Source: Mucilaginibacter paludis DSM 18603
GTDB lineage: Bacteria > Bacteroidota > Bacteroidia > Sphingobacteriales > Sphingobacteriaceae
Assembly (NCBI RefSeq): GCF_000166195.2
Contig: NZ_CM001403.1
Coordinates: 4,048,432-4,112,431, forward strand
DNA length: 64,000 nucleotides
Direction of reading: 5' to 3'
Shown here piece by piece: positions 7,541 to 15,893 of the stretch. Made by a program: the position numbers and the translations under genes. Numbering within the stretch: the stretch's first letter is position 1; the number at the start of each line of letters is the position of its first letter. The notes below the pieces were generated by a model, which searched no databases, had not been told where the DNA came from, and worked only from the letters and a program-made list of their open reading frames with translations.

Positions 7541-7626
7541 TAATCAACAACTTAGCACCACGTCATTATAAGCTTGTCGAAGCACGGTGCGGTGGCCTCT
7601 GCGAGCGCATACAGTTGTTGTTTTAT

Positions 7627-7745
7627 CTTCACAGGCCAAAACCGACCCGGCGTGCAGTCTGGGCCTTTGCCACTTTTGGCTGTGCATCAAATAAATTTAG
7701 CAGGTTCAAAACGTCATCGCTATTTTTTTCGGATGGGCCATATCT
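7627..7745 (+). repeat. SRE 3' fragment
   Basis: Only the 3' third of an SRE is present: the ACAGGCC/CCCGGCGTGCAGTC segment followed by the CGTCATCGC-T-tract-CGG-GGGCC end module. P1-P3 are missing. The fragment begins next to CTTGTCGAAGCACGG, a REP-like phrase that also borders SRE copy 7. Together with elements A and B it makes up the gene-free stretch between aat and the SNF2 helicase. Confidence 0.6.
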
Positions 7746-7754
7746 GCGCTTAGA

Positions 7755-7812
7755 AAAGACTCCCGGCTTTAGACTCCTGACTCAGAACTCAAGACTCCGG
7801 ACTTTCTTCAGG
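7755..7812. repeat. Degenerate GACTC short-period repeat
   Basis: Several degenerate copies of GACTC plus two or three bases follow one another (GACTCC, GACTCA, AGACTCCGG). A similar run lies at 59727-59768, and the inner 15 bases GACTCAGAACTCAAG at 7779-7793 are the exact reverse complement of 3722-3736. No coding potential is apparent. Such phrase-like repeats lie between genes; their role is unknown. Confidence 0.5.
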
Positions 7813-7833
7813 CTCAGAACTATAGGCTAACCA

Positions 7834-10728
7834 CTATCCCAATATCTCTTTAATATCTTCGGGCGATAATGATTTAATGAAGCTCTCTTCGGTGGTGATG
7901 AGGGCGCTGGATAGCTTGAGTTTGCGCTGCTGCAGCGCCAGTATTTTTTCTTCAACCGAATCTTTGGTGATGAATTTATAAATAAACACATTTTTGGTTT
8001 GGCCTATCCGGTGCGTTCGATCAATAGCCTGTTGCTCAACGGCGGGGTTCCACCAGGGGTCGAGGATAAAAACATAGTCGGCCTCGGTTAAGTTCAGGCC
8101 CACGCCACCGGCTTTGATCGAGATCAGGAACACCCTGGTTTTTTCATCCTCCTGGAACTTCTTCACTATTTCGCCCCGGTTTTGAGTACTCCCGTCTAAG
8201 TATAAGTAGGGGATATGCTCTTTCTCAAAATGCTGCCTGTAGATGGTGAGCTGCTTTACAAATTGCGAAAAGATCAACACCTTATGGCCTCCATCCAAAA
8301 CGTTGTTCAGGGTGTGGGTAACATCCTCAAACTTGCCCGAATCACCTTCGTAGTTATCGTCTATCATGGATGGGTGATTGGCTATCTGCCTTAGCTTAAT
8401 CAGCCCCTGCAATACCTGCATTTGCGATTTAGCAAAGGTGCCGTCTTCCAGGCTCTTCAGCAATTCGTTGCGGTATTCCGATTTTACGTTTTCGTAAACC
8501 TCCGCCTGCTCATCGCTCATCTTGCTGTAAAACAGATTCTCGGTTTTAGGTGGTAGCTCGGTAGCTACCTGTTCTTTGGTGCGGCGTAAAACAAAGGGCT
8601 TAATCAGGGCTTGTAGTTTGCGTGCTTTTTCTTCGTCTTTCTTTTTCTCTATCGGCGTTACAAACTCGTTGATGAAAAACTGCTGACTACCCAGCAAGCC
8701 CGGGTTAATGAACGACATTTGCGTCCACAAGTCGTTTACCGAATTTTCTACCGGTGTACCGCTCAATATTAGTTTAAAACGGGATTTAAGAAGTTTAACA
8801 GATTTGAACGATTTGGACGATGGGTTTTTGATATTCTGGCTTTCGTCGAGAATGATATAATCAAAGTAGAAGCCCTTTAATACATCAATATCAATGCGGC
8901 TGATGCCATAAGTGGTGATCACCACATCATAATGTTCAAAGTGCCCGGCAATTTTATTGCGCAAAGCCCCGGTATGGATCATTAGCTTAAGCTGTGGCGC
9001 AAACTTAGTAGCCTCGTTAAGCCAGTTATAAATAAGCGAGGTAGGCATAATAATTAGGGATGTAGCCTTGCCTCCGGCCAATTCTGCCTCCTCCTTGTTT
9101 TTTTGCAGTAGCGCCAGGGTTTGTATGGTTTTACCTAAACCCATATCATCCGCAAGGCAACCGCCAAAATTATAATCTTTTAAAAAGTGAAACCAGTTGT
9201 AGCCGGCTTTTTGATAGTGGCGCAAGGTTCCGGTAAAATTCACCGGCATATCTACTTCGTCCATCTGCTCAAAATCCGTTAGCCTTTGCAGCTTACGGTT
9301 AATAGCAACACCTGCCATGGCGCCGTCATCCAGATCGTTAATGAGCCCAATGTGGTGTTTGCGCAACTTTAAATTTTTGTCATGTTCGGCAAAGGCCAGC
9401 AGGTTACCGTATTGCGAGAACCATTTTTCGGGTATCACAGCAATCTCGCCGGATGGGAGTATGAACTCCTTTTTACGATTGAGGATATGGTTTCTGAGTT
9501 CTATAAACGGTATTTGGTAAGGGCCAAAGTGCACTACGGCATGGATATCAAACCAGTCGTTACCCTCCTTAACCTCCAGGTCAATTTTACTGCTGCCAAA
9601 CAGGTAGCGTTTTTGGCCTTCTGGTTGTTCCAGTTCAAAGCCCTTGGCTATCAGTTCGTCGTGGTGCTGGTTGAGCCACTCAAATACAGAGAATGAATGA
9701 TCAACCTCTTCTTCGGCAGTATTGACTTCCAGGTTTTGGAATAAACTGGTTACCATTTTTAAACCCATGTTTTCCAGCAACTGCAACTGGCCTTTTTCCC
9801 AGGAAATAGAGCGCTTAACGCGATGGAAGGTATACTCGTCGCCGTTTTTCTCTATTCGCACAGATACTTGCCTGCCATCCCCGAAAGGGAAAACATAATC
9901 GGCATATTTAAAATAGAGCTGGAGTTGTGAGATGCCTCCCTCTACATAAATAGGTTTCAGTACCGGCGTGGCCTCATGCTTTTCGTTGTTTATTTTAAAG
10001 CCTTCGGCATATACATGATGTTTTTCAATAAGCGGGGCAACAAATTTTTCAAAATATGATTGCTCGGACGAGCGTGGTATGGCAATATACCGTTTATTTA
10101 AAAACGGAAGTAGTTTTTTGCCTTCTATATCCTTATCAAAATAATACAGCGTATCGTCCAGCAACATCCAGGCGGGATGGTTGCTGATGATTTCGGCATT
10201 TTTAAACATAAACTCAATGCGCAATCCCTGGTATTTGATGGTTGGGAAATACCTGATCTCCGTTTCATTCCGCCTGAAATGGAACAGTACCGAGGCTTCT
10301 TCTGTGGCTATTTGCAGTTTTTTACCGGCAGGATAGCCTTCCTTGCTCATCTGGTAAACCTCTTTATTGCGCATCAGCCCCAGCGCCTCAACCATTCGTT
10401 TTTCCATTTTTGGGCGAATGGTTTCAAAAAATTGCTCGTTAAAAGTTTTGGAAAAAAACTCAATAGGGCGGATGGCTTTTTTATGATACTTGCGAATGAT
10501 GGCGCCTTGCTCCAGGTCTTCCAGCATTTTGACCAGTTTAACGTCTGTTTCGTCGATGCAGTTGCTAAACTCTTTGGCTGTATTTGAAAATAAGCGCTGA
10601 TGTGTTAATGAGAATTCGCCGTTGGGATTAAGCTGTACAATGTGTGGTTCAATTACGTACGACAGGTATTCATGCTTACAAATGGCATAAACTATTTGGC
10701 AAGGCTTACTGCTGTCTACACGTAACAT
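7834..10728 (-). CDS. SNF2-family DEAD/DEAH box helicase
   Basis: The 964-residue protein has a long N-terminal region (about 1-480) without recognisable motifs, then a complete SNF2 ATPase. Motif I is DDMGLGKT near residue 530, motif II is DESQ near 630, motif III is LSGTPVENS, and the C-terminal RecA lobe has VLIFSQFVKQL, KAGGVGLNLTEADYV and the arginine finger motif AIDRTHRIGQ. Such enzymes translocate on double-stranded DNA and remodel protein-DNA complexes, here in the cytoplasm. The gene stands alone, with no nuclease, methylase or other defence partner nearby, so a housekeeping role is more likely than a phage-defence role. It is divergent from the NmrA-like gene. Confidence 0.9.
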   Translation of the reverse strand: MLRVDSSKPCQIVYAICKHEYLSYVIEPHIVQLNPNGEFSLTHQRLFSNTAKEFSNCIDETDVKLVKMLEDLEQGAIIRKYHKKAIRPIEFFSKTFNEQFFETIRPKMEKRMVEALGLMRNKEVYQMSKEGYPAGKKLQIATEEASVLFHFRRNETEIRYFPTIKYQGLRIEFMFKNAEIISNHPAWMLLDDTLYYFDKDIEGKKLLPFLNKRYIAIPRSSEQSYFEKFVAPLIEKHHVYAEGFKINNEKHEATPVLKPIYVEGGISQLQLYFKYADYVFPFGDGRQVSVRIEKNGDEYTFHRVKRSISWEKGQLQLLENMGLKMVTSLFQNLEVNTAEEEVDHSFSVFEWLNQHHDELIAKGFELEQPEGQKRYLFGSSKIDLEVKEGNDWFDIHAVVHFGPYQIPFIELRNHILNRKKEFILPSGEIAVIPEKWFSQYGNLLAFAEHDKNLKLRKHHIGLINDLDDGAMAGVAINRKLQRLTDFEQMDEVDMPVNFTGTLRHYQKAGYNWFHFLKDYNFGGCLADDMGLGKTIQTLALLQKNKEEAELAGGKATSLIIMPTSLIYNWLNEATKFAPQLKLMIHTGALRNKIAGHFEHYDVVITTYGISRIDIDVLKGFYFDYIILDESQNIKNPSSKSFKSVKLLKSRFKLILSGTPVENSVNDLWTQMSFINPGLLGSQQFFINEFVTPIEKKKDEEKARKLQALIKPFVLRRTKEQVATELPPKTENLFYSKMSDEQAEVYENVKSEYRNELLKSLEDGTFAKSQMQVLQGLIKLRQIANHPSMIDDNYEGDSGKFEDVTHTLNNVLDGGHKVLIFSQFVKQLTIYRQHFEKEHIPYLYLDGSTQNRGEIVKKFQEDEKTRVFLISIKAGGVGLNLTEADYVFILDPWWNPAVEQQAIDRTHRIGQTKNVFIYKFITKDSVEEKILALQQRKLKLSSALITTEESFIKSLSPEDIKEILG

Positions 10729-11024
10729 AGGTTCTATAAAAAATTTATAGAAGTTACATGAACAAAAAATTCAAACGTAGTCAGAATATTTAGCAAATCA
10801 AAAAAAAATGAGGCGAATAATATTTATCGGGTTGTAATATGCATCAATGCAATAAATATTTAGTAGGTAAAACTTAAAAAGGTATATTTAGGGCATCGTA
10901 CTCTCTTTATAAAATAGCAGCTTCTGATATGCCGCGGATACTCAATGTATTGCCGCTTATGCTGCGTTGCCCCTGAGTGGCAGGCCACCATTAATAACAA
11001 TCAAATATTATTAAGAATTTTTTT
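10729..11024. other. Divergent intergenic region
   Basis: This 296-bp stretch lies between two divergent genes and must hold both promoters. It is AT-rich up to about 10905, then more GC-rich. No TAnnTTTG box with convincing spacing, no SRE part and no open frame of note was found. Confidence 0.4.
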
Positions 11025-11666
11025 ATGACACAAAATATAACCGTAGCCTTATTAGGGGGCACCGGTAAGACCGGTAGCTATTTAACTTATCAATTGTTAT
11101 CACACGGATTTAAAGTACGGTCGCTTATCCGTAGGCCCGAGGTTTACCCGGTATCGCCTACCTTGATGGAGGTAGTAAAAGGGGATATTAAAGATCCCCA
11201 AACAGCGCACTTATTGTTGCAGGGCTGCGATGTGGTGATCAGCACTATAGGCCAGATAAAAGGTGAAACCTTAATATCAAGCCTGGCAACTACTAACATA
11301 CTCTGCGCCATGCGCGAGTTTAATATTAAACGCTATATTTTAATTACCGGCTTAACCCTGGATATGCCAGGCGATAACAAAACGGAATATATCCGGCAGC
11401 TCACTGATTATATGAAGCAAACCTACCCTGAAATTGTTGCCGATAAACAAAGCGTAGCCGCTATTTTAGACAAAAGCGATATTGATTGGACGATAGTGCG
11501 CCTGCCTTATATTGAAACAACCGACGAGCGCTGGCATCCGGTGGTTGATCTGCATGATTGCCCCGGAGGGAAGATCAGCACCACCGATCTGGCGTATTTT
11601 CTGATCAGTCAGATCAGTGATAGGCAATATATCCGGAAGGCTCCTTTTATCGGGAGCGATAGGTAA
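11025..11666 (+). CDS. NAD(P)-binding NmrA/SDR-like oxidoreductase
   Basis: The 213-residue protein is an atypical short-chain dehydrogenase of the NmrA/NAD(P)-binding type. The dinucleotide-binding loop LLGGTGKTGSYL sits at residues 8-19, followed by VRSLIRRPE, where Arg residues would favour NADP. GDIKDP and DVVISTIG are the usual next strands, and YILITGLTLD precedes the region that would hold the active site. No classical Tyr-x-x-x-Lys is obvious (KTEYIRQL is only partly similar), so it may act as a redox sensor or reductase of unknown substrate. The start ATG follows an AT-rich leader. Confidence 0.75.
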   Translation: MTQNITVALLGGTGKTGSYLTYQLLSHGFKVRSLIRRPEVYPVSPTLMEVVKGDIKDPQTAHLLLQGCDVVISTIGQIKGETLISSLATTNILCAMREFNIKRYILITGLTLDMPGDNKTEYIRQLTDYMKQTYPEIVADKQSVAAILDKSDIDWTIVRLPYIETTDERWHPVVDLHDCPGGKISTTDLAYFLISQISDRQYIRKAPFIGSDR

Positions 11667-11752
11667 TGTTTCGGTGGTCGCGTTGGCTGGGCGGATGCTT
11701 TATCTTTGGAGTTCAGGCAGCGCGCCCTGCAGGGGCGCCTCTTCTGTCCACG

Positions 11753-11945
11753 CGTCATTGCAAGGAAACGAAGCAATCTCTACTTAGGTAAAGCGGCTCT
11801 GCAGGTTTGCCCTGTATAGCATAGAGATTGCTTCGTCGTCCCTCCTCGCAATGACGTTTTGGTGTTGTTTATCAAGTATATATCTTCTCTCCACGCGTCA
11901 TTGCGAGGGACGAAGCAATCTTTACATAGGCAGAGCGGCTCTGTA
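11753..11945. repeat. REP-like inverted and direct repeats
   Basis: A left arm starting CGTCATTGCAAGG (11753) and a right arm ending CTCGCAATGACG (11856) form an imperfect inverted repeat of about 30 bases per arm around AAGCAATCTC/GAGATTGCTT. A second, direct half-unit starts at 11896 (CGTCATTGCGAGG) and runs through AGAGCGGCTCTG to about 11945. The phrase resembles REP-type intergenic repeats known from many bacteria. It fills the space between the NmrA-like gene and the convergent VOC gene, and could also terminate transcription. Confidence 0.6.
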
Positions 11946-11962
11946 GAGGTTAACCTATTGCC

Positions 11963-12415
11963 CTAACCTTTAACTTTAAGCCACTCTTCGTAACTAATTA
12001 CTCCTAATTCCGGTTTGGCATCCCCATCCAAAATTGCGATAAATTCCAGGTAATGCCCATCGGGGTCAGTAAAATAAATAGCGATTGCTGGCATCCAGGC
12101 AAAAACCATTGGCTTTTCGCTTGCGTCCTTTAAAAAATTGTAAGGTTTAAGGCCACGGCTCTTCAGATAATCAACCGACTTATTTAATACATCGTCCACA
12201 TCACAACGAAAGGCAAAGTGCCGTTTATCAATCTCGTCCTTGGGTTTTTCCCAAAGGCCAAGCATGGCCCCTTTCGGTTGGCCTATCCAAAAGAAAGCAA
12301 TTTTCCGTTCGGCATCTTCATGACATAGCTCCAGGCCCAAAACTTGTTGATAAAAGTCTACCGACCTTTGCAGGTCTTCCACAAACAGGTGTGTTTCGTA
12401 TAAGCCTTTGATCAT
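11963..12415 (-). CDS. VOC family protein (glyoxalase/bleomycin-resistance fold)
   Basis: The 150-residue protein shows one vicinal-oxygen-chelate unit pair: YETHLFVEDLQRSVDFYQQVLG at the start and YFTDPDGHYLEFIA near residue 120. Likely metal ligands are His in ETHLF, His in KRHFAF and Glu in YLEFIA, a set used by fosfomycin-resistance and glyoxalase-like enzymes. Substrate cannot be told from sequence. The extra C-terminal tail ends in YEEWLKVKG. It lies 59 bases downstream of dapF on the same strand, so both may share a transcript. Confidence 0.85.
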   Translation of the reverse strand: MIKGLYETHLFVEDLQRSVDFYQQVLGLELCHEDAERKIAFFWIGQPKGAMLGLWEKPKDEIDKRHFAFRCDVDDVLNKSVDYLKSRGLKPYNFLKDASEKPMVFAWMPAIAIYFTDPDGHYLEFIAILDGDAKPELGVISYEEWLKVKG

Positions 12416-12465
12416 GATTGCTTTAAGTGAATAAATTTATCAAAGCGACAGGGTAGCCACCATCA

Positions 12466-12492
12466 GTTCCCCCTTCAGGGGGTTAGGGGGCC
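12466..12492 (-). repeat. CCCCCTTCAGGGGG repeat overlapping the end of dapF
   Basis: CCCCCTTCAGGGGG is an inverted repeat with a short TTCA loop, followed on the + strand by TTAGGGGG. The last codons and the TGA stop of dapF are read out of it, giving a GPLTP tail. Similar C-tract phrases occur between genes in Bacteroidota; that is general recollection. It could act as a transcription end signal. Confidence 0.5.
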
Positions 12493-13269
12493 AATTTTTC
12501 CTTCAAAAACCAATTTCGCCGGCCCTTCCAAAAATATATTGGTAAACCTTTCACCATCGTAATCAAAACGGATATTTAAATCGCCTCCTAATACTTTAAC
12601 AGGTGTGGTAATATGTCCGCTTTGTTGGTTATGCTGTGCCATAGCTAAGGCAACCGCTGTAACACCGGTTCCACAGGCGTAAGTTTCATCTTCAACGCCG
12701 CGCTCAAAGGTGCGTACAAAGTAGCCTTCGGCCATAGGTTCAACAAAGTTGATGTTAATGCCTTTTTTACGGTAAGTAGCGTTGTTGCGGATGGCATGGC
12801 CTTCCTGGTATACGTTTTTATGTTTCAGGTCTTCTACTAATTTTACATAATGGGGTGAGCCGGTATTGAGCACATAGGCTTCGCCGTCGCGGTTAATCTG
12901 TGCTACATCAATCATTTGCAAGCTTACCCAATCGCCCTCTGCTGAAATTTTGGCATAATGCTCGCCGTCTACAGCCTGAAATTTTGTCTCGCTATCAATA
13001 ATGCCCAGGTATTTGGCAAAAGCTACAATGCAGCGCCCGCCGTTGCCGCACATGCTGCTCGGCTGCCCATCGGCATTGTAGTAGATCATCTCAAAATCGT
13101 AACCTTCCTTATCCTGCAAAAACATCATCCCGTCGCCGCCCACACCAAATCGGCGGTCGCATATCTGAGCTATCCATGCCGGATTATGATGATTTACGCC
13201 GTTTTTACGGTTATCAACCAATATAAAATCGTTCCCGGCCCCCTGGTACTTATAAAACTGAATATTCAC
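12475..13269 (-). CDS. dapF: Diaminopimelate epimerase
   Basis: DapF converts LL- to meso-diaminopimelate, the last step before lysine and the peptidoglycan precursor, in the cytoplasm. The 264-residue protein has the N-terminal block YQGAGNDFILVDN and both catalytic cysteines: Cys74 in SSMCGNGGRC and Cys199 in YACGTGVTAVALA. The start is a GTG at 13269; a TATTTTTG box (TAnnTTTG type) lies about 20 bases upstream on the minus strand. The natural C-terminus seems extended by a few residues (GPLTP) because the stop codon is provided by an intergenic C-tract repeat. Confidence 0.96.
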   Translation of the reverse strand: MNIQFYKYQGAGNDFILVDNRKNGVNHHNPAWIAQICDRRFGVGGDGMMFLQDKEGYDFEMIYYNADGQPSSMCGNGGRCIVAFAKYLGIIDSETKFQAVDGEHYAKISAEGDWVSLQMIDVAQINRDGEAYVLNTGSPHYVKLVEDLKHKNVYQEGHAIRNNATYRKKGININFVEPMAEGYFVRTFERGVEDETYACGTGVTAVALAMAQHNQQSGHITTPVKVLGGDLNIRFDYDGERFTNIFLEGPAKLVFEGKIGPLTP

Positions 13270-13404
13270 GGTATTTAAATTATGAACACAAAAATATTCA
13301 TTTTAACCATAAGGTTTGTACGATTGGTTGGTCGTAATAGTCAGGTATATTTAATAGGCATAAAATAATTAACATTTTTTAACACAATATGCCGTTACTA
13401 TCTA

Positions 13405-13436
13405 TTGACTTCATAGTCTATATGGTATTAAATTTG
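13405..13436 (+). promoter_or_regulatory. Candidate htrA promoter
   Basis: TAAATTTG at 13429-13436 matches the Bacteroidota -7 consensus TAnnTTTG, and TTGACT at 13405-13410 gives a -33 TTG with 21 bases between. The ATG at 13469 would leave a leader of about 28 bases. This is one of the better matched promoters in the window. Confidence 0.55.
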
Positions 13437-13468
13437 AAATACAATTGATAGGAGAAAAAGAAAAAAAC

Positions 13469-14995
13469 ATGAAAAGATTTGGTTTAACAGTTTTAACAGC
13501 CTTTTTAGGTGGCGCTATGGCGATAGGCGCTTACAAGGTGATTGAAAACAATACAGAAAAAAACATGTCGTTTGAGGATCGCCAGAAAGTTTATTTTGCA
13601 AGTAACCGCGAACCGGTAGTAGCCTCAACCGGAAATGTTGATTTTACAGAGGCCGCCGCCGCAGTAACCCCGGCAGTAGTTTATATCCGTACCACCTATT
13701 CGGCAACCGGTGGTAGTGGGCAAGATGAGATGGAGCAAATGTTTGGTCAGATGTTTGGCCAGCGTGTACGCCCTCAAGGTCCGCAAAGAGCGTCAGGTTC
13801 GGGTGTGATCATCTCTACCGATGGTTATATCGTAACCAACAACCACGTAGTTGAAAAAGCCGATAAAATAGAAGTTACCACAAACGACAAGCGTACCTTC
13901 CAGGCCAAGGTTATTGGTACCGACCCGAATACCGACCTGGCCCTGATCAAGATCAGCGCAACCAACATGCCGATAGTAAAATTAGGTAACTCTGATGATA
14001 CCCGTGTTGGCGAGTGGGTGCTGGCCGTAGGTAATCCCTTTAATTTAACCTCTACAGTAACTGCAGGTATTATTAGTGCCAAGGGCCGTAATATAGGCAT
14101 TATCGGCAGCGAAAGCGATGATAACAGCAGCAACCCGTTTGGCAGCCGCACCCGCATGCAGCAAAACCTGCCTAAGAAAGGTATTGAATCGTTCATCCAG
14201 ACTGATGCCGCTATTAACCCCGGTAACAGTGGAGGCGCTTTGGTAAATACCAAGGGCGAATTAATTGGTATTAACGCTGCGATAGCTTCGCAAACCGGAT
14301 CGTACGAAGGCTATGGCTTTGCTATCCCGGTAAATTTGGCTAAAAAAGTATTGAACGATATTCAAAAATATGGTTCGGTAAAACGTGGTTTGGTTGGTGT
14401 TAGCTTTACCGAGCTTAACCCCGATGCAGCGCAACAGTTAGGTATTAATAATACCGTTGGTTTGTATGTGAACGATCTGGTAGTCGGCGGCGGTGCCGAA
14501 CTGGCTGGTTTGCATAAAGGTGATATCATCTCTAAAGTTAACGGACATACCGTAACCGAATCATCTGATTTGCAGGAAACCGTTGGCCGCTTACAGCCTG
14601 GTGATAAAATTAACCTGACTGTTTTACGTGATGGAAGTGAGAAAAACTTCACCGTAACTTTAAAGCCAGAGTCGGCTGGAAATAGGTTGGCTGCAACCAA
14701 ATCGGCAGAGGAATTGTACAATAAGTTAGGTGCTGGTTTCCAAGCTTTAAGTGGTGATCAGAAAGCGAAGTATGGTGTAAAATCTGGCGTGGTAGTAACG
14801 CAGGTTCGCCCAGGCAAAATGTTTGATGATTTAGGCGTTGAAGTTGGTTCGGTAATTACCAGCATCAACAACATGCCTATCAACAGCCCGGCCGACATTG
14901 ATAAAGCACTTACCAACTTAAAAAATGGTAACCTTAAAATATCAGGTATCGATCCGCAAGGCGCAGCATTTAACAATGTGTATACTGTGCGATAA
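13469..14995 (+). CDS. htrA: DegP/HtrA-type periplasmic serine protease
   Basis: This 508-residue S1C protease degrades or refolds damaged envelope proteins. The ATG at 13469 starts MKRFGLTVLTAFLGGAMAIGAY, a membrane anchor or signal sequence; an upstream in-frame TTG (13445) was rejected because its codons cover an AG-rich leader with a possible ribosome site. The catalytic triad is His126 (NNHVV), Asp156 (NTDLALIKI) and Ser254 (NPGNSGGAL). Two PDZ domains follow, at about 300-390 (GLVGVSF onward) and 420-508. An insert with Met/Gln residues and RVRPQGP precedes the protease core. The protein is complete; stress regulation is likely but not shown. Confidence 0.92.
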   Translation: MKRFGLTVLTAFLGGAMAIGAYKVIENNTEKNMSFEDRQKVYFASNREPVVASTGNVDFTEAAAAVTPAVVYIRTTYSATGGSGQDEMEQMFGQMFGQRVRPQGPQRASGSGVIISTDGYIVTNNHVVEKADKIEVTTNDKRTFQAKVIGTDPNTDLALIKISATNMPIVKLGNSDDTRVGEWVLAVGNPFNLTSTVTAGIISAKGRNIGIIGSESDDNSSNPFGSRTRMQQNLPKKGIESFIQTDAAINPGNSGGALVNTKGELIGINAAIASQTGSYEGYGFAIPVNLAKKVLNDIQKYGSVKRGLVGVSFTELNPDAAQQLGINNTVGLYVNDLVVGGGAELAGLHKGDIISKVNGHTVTESSDLQETVGRLQPGDKINLTVLRDGSEKNFTVTLKPESAGNRLAATKSAEELYNKLGAGFQALSGDQKAKYGVKSGVVVTQVRPGKMFDDLGVEVGSVITSINNMPINSPADIDKALTNLKNGNLKISGIDPQGAAFNNVYTVR

Positions 14996-15072
14996 TTAAT
15001 TAGGTTAATTTGTTTTTAATAGGCGGCTGTTCATGTTTGGTGTGACCCCAAAAAGTTGGACAGTTTACAAAA

Positions 15073-15867
15073 TTAAGTTTTTTGTACGAGAGCTCGGTAT
15101 TCCACCGGGCTCTTTCCATTTAACCTGTTTTTTATTCTTTCATTGTTATAGTAATGAATGTATTCTTTTAACGAAGTTATAAATTCTTCCGCAGTTTCAA
15201 AGCTCTGTTTGTACAGTAATTCTGTCTTTAAGATCCCAAAGAAGCTTTCGGCCAAGGCATTATCCAAGCAGTTTCCCTTTCTGGACATGCTTTGAATAAT
15301 TCCATGTTTTTCCAAAGCCTTTCTATATCCATAATGTTGATATTGCCACCCTTGGTCAGAGTGAAAAATAAGTCCCCTTATATCTTTCACTTTATCAAAA
15401 GCCTCATATAACATTTCATCTATCATCTGCATATTTGGAGATTTTGAAATACTATAAGAAATGACTTCCCCGTTGAACATGTCAATTATAGGAGATAAAT
15501 AGATCTTCTCCCCTTTAATGTTCATCTGAGTGACATCCGTAGCCCATTTCTGATTAGGCAGATTTGCCTCAAAATCCCTTTCAAGTACATTAGGGGCAAT
15601 TTTACCAACCTCACCTTTGTATGAGCGATAACTTACTTTCCTGATATTGCATTTTAGGCCTAATGTTCCCATCAATTTTTGGACAGTCTTGTGATTTATG
15701 CTATAACCCCGGTTCTTCATTTCGGCGGCCCCCCGCCGATAACCATATCTGCCTTTATGCAAGTGGTATATACTTGCGATCTCTTCTTTTTCATGCTTGT
15801 ATTTATCATCATTTAGGCGCTTGCGATGATAATAAAATACGGAACGAGCCATCTGTTTGCAATCCAA
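15073..15867 (-). CDS. IS3-family transposase OrfB (DDE integrase core)
   Basis: 264 residues from the internal ATG; in an active IS3 element OrfB is normally made as an OrfAB fusion by -1 slippage at the TTAAAAAAAG stretch near 15968. The frame is open upstream of the ATG (it reads ELRPEHDVSILL). The rve core has its first Asp in WATDVTQM, the second in FHSDQGWQY and the Glu in NALAESFFG (DDE). HHYNNERIKNRLNGKSP-type residues close the C-terminus. All catalytic residues are present, so this half looks intact. Confidence 0.88.
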   Translation of the reverse strand: MDCKQMARSVFYYHRKRLNDDKYKHEKEEIASIYHLHKGRYGYRRGAAEMKNRGYSINHKTVQKLMGTLGLKCNIRKVSYRSYKGEVGKIAPNVLERDFEANLPNQKWATDVTQMNIKGEKIYLSPIIDMFNGEVISYSISKSPNMQMIDEMLYEAFDKVKDIRGLIFHSDQGWQYQHYGYRKALEKHGIIQSMSRKGNCLDNALAESFFGILKTELLYKQSFETAEEFITSLKEYIHYYNNERIKNRLNGKSPVEYRALVQKT

Positions 15868-15893
15868 TAGAATTGAAACATCATGTTCGGGCC

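Larger units (their letters stand above)
5892..7572 (+). mobile_element. IS110-type element B with SRE flanks
   Basis: A 1681-bp block here recurs inverted at 42344-44024 (element C) with only one difference noticed by eye (TTG versus ATG for one codon near 6280). The shared block is larger than transposase plus RNA: it begins and ends with ACGTCATTATAAG (5893-5905 and 7560-7572), which is the end motif of the SRE read in reverse. The transposase stop codon (7538-7540) is directly followed by ATAATCAACAACTTA, the reversed SRE start. So either the IS was copied with its SRE surroundings, or both copies landed in near-identical SRE contexts. Confidence 0.75.

Noticed and set aside
7834..10728. 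SNF2 helicase next to an IS island as part of a phage-defence system
   Set aside because: No methylase, nuclease or DISARM/BREX-type partner is adjacent; the architecture fits the common stand-alone bacterial SNF2 protein.
12958..13278. 106-codon plus-strand frame opposite dapF
   Set aside because: Antisense shadow of a well-conserved essential gene with both catalytic cysteines.
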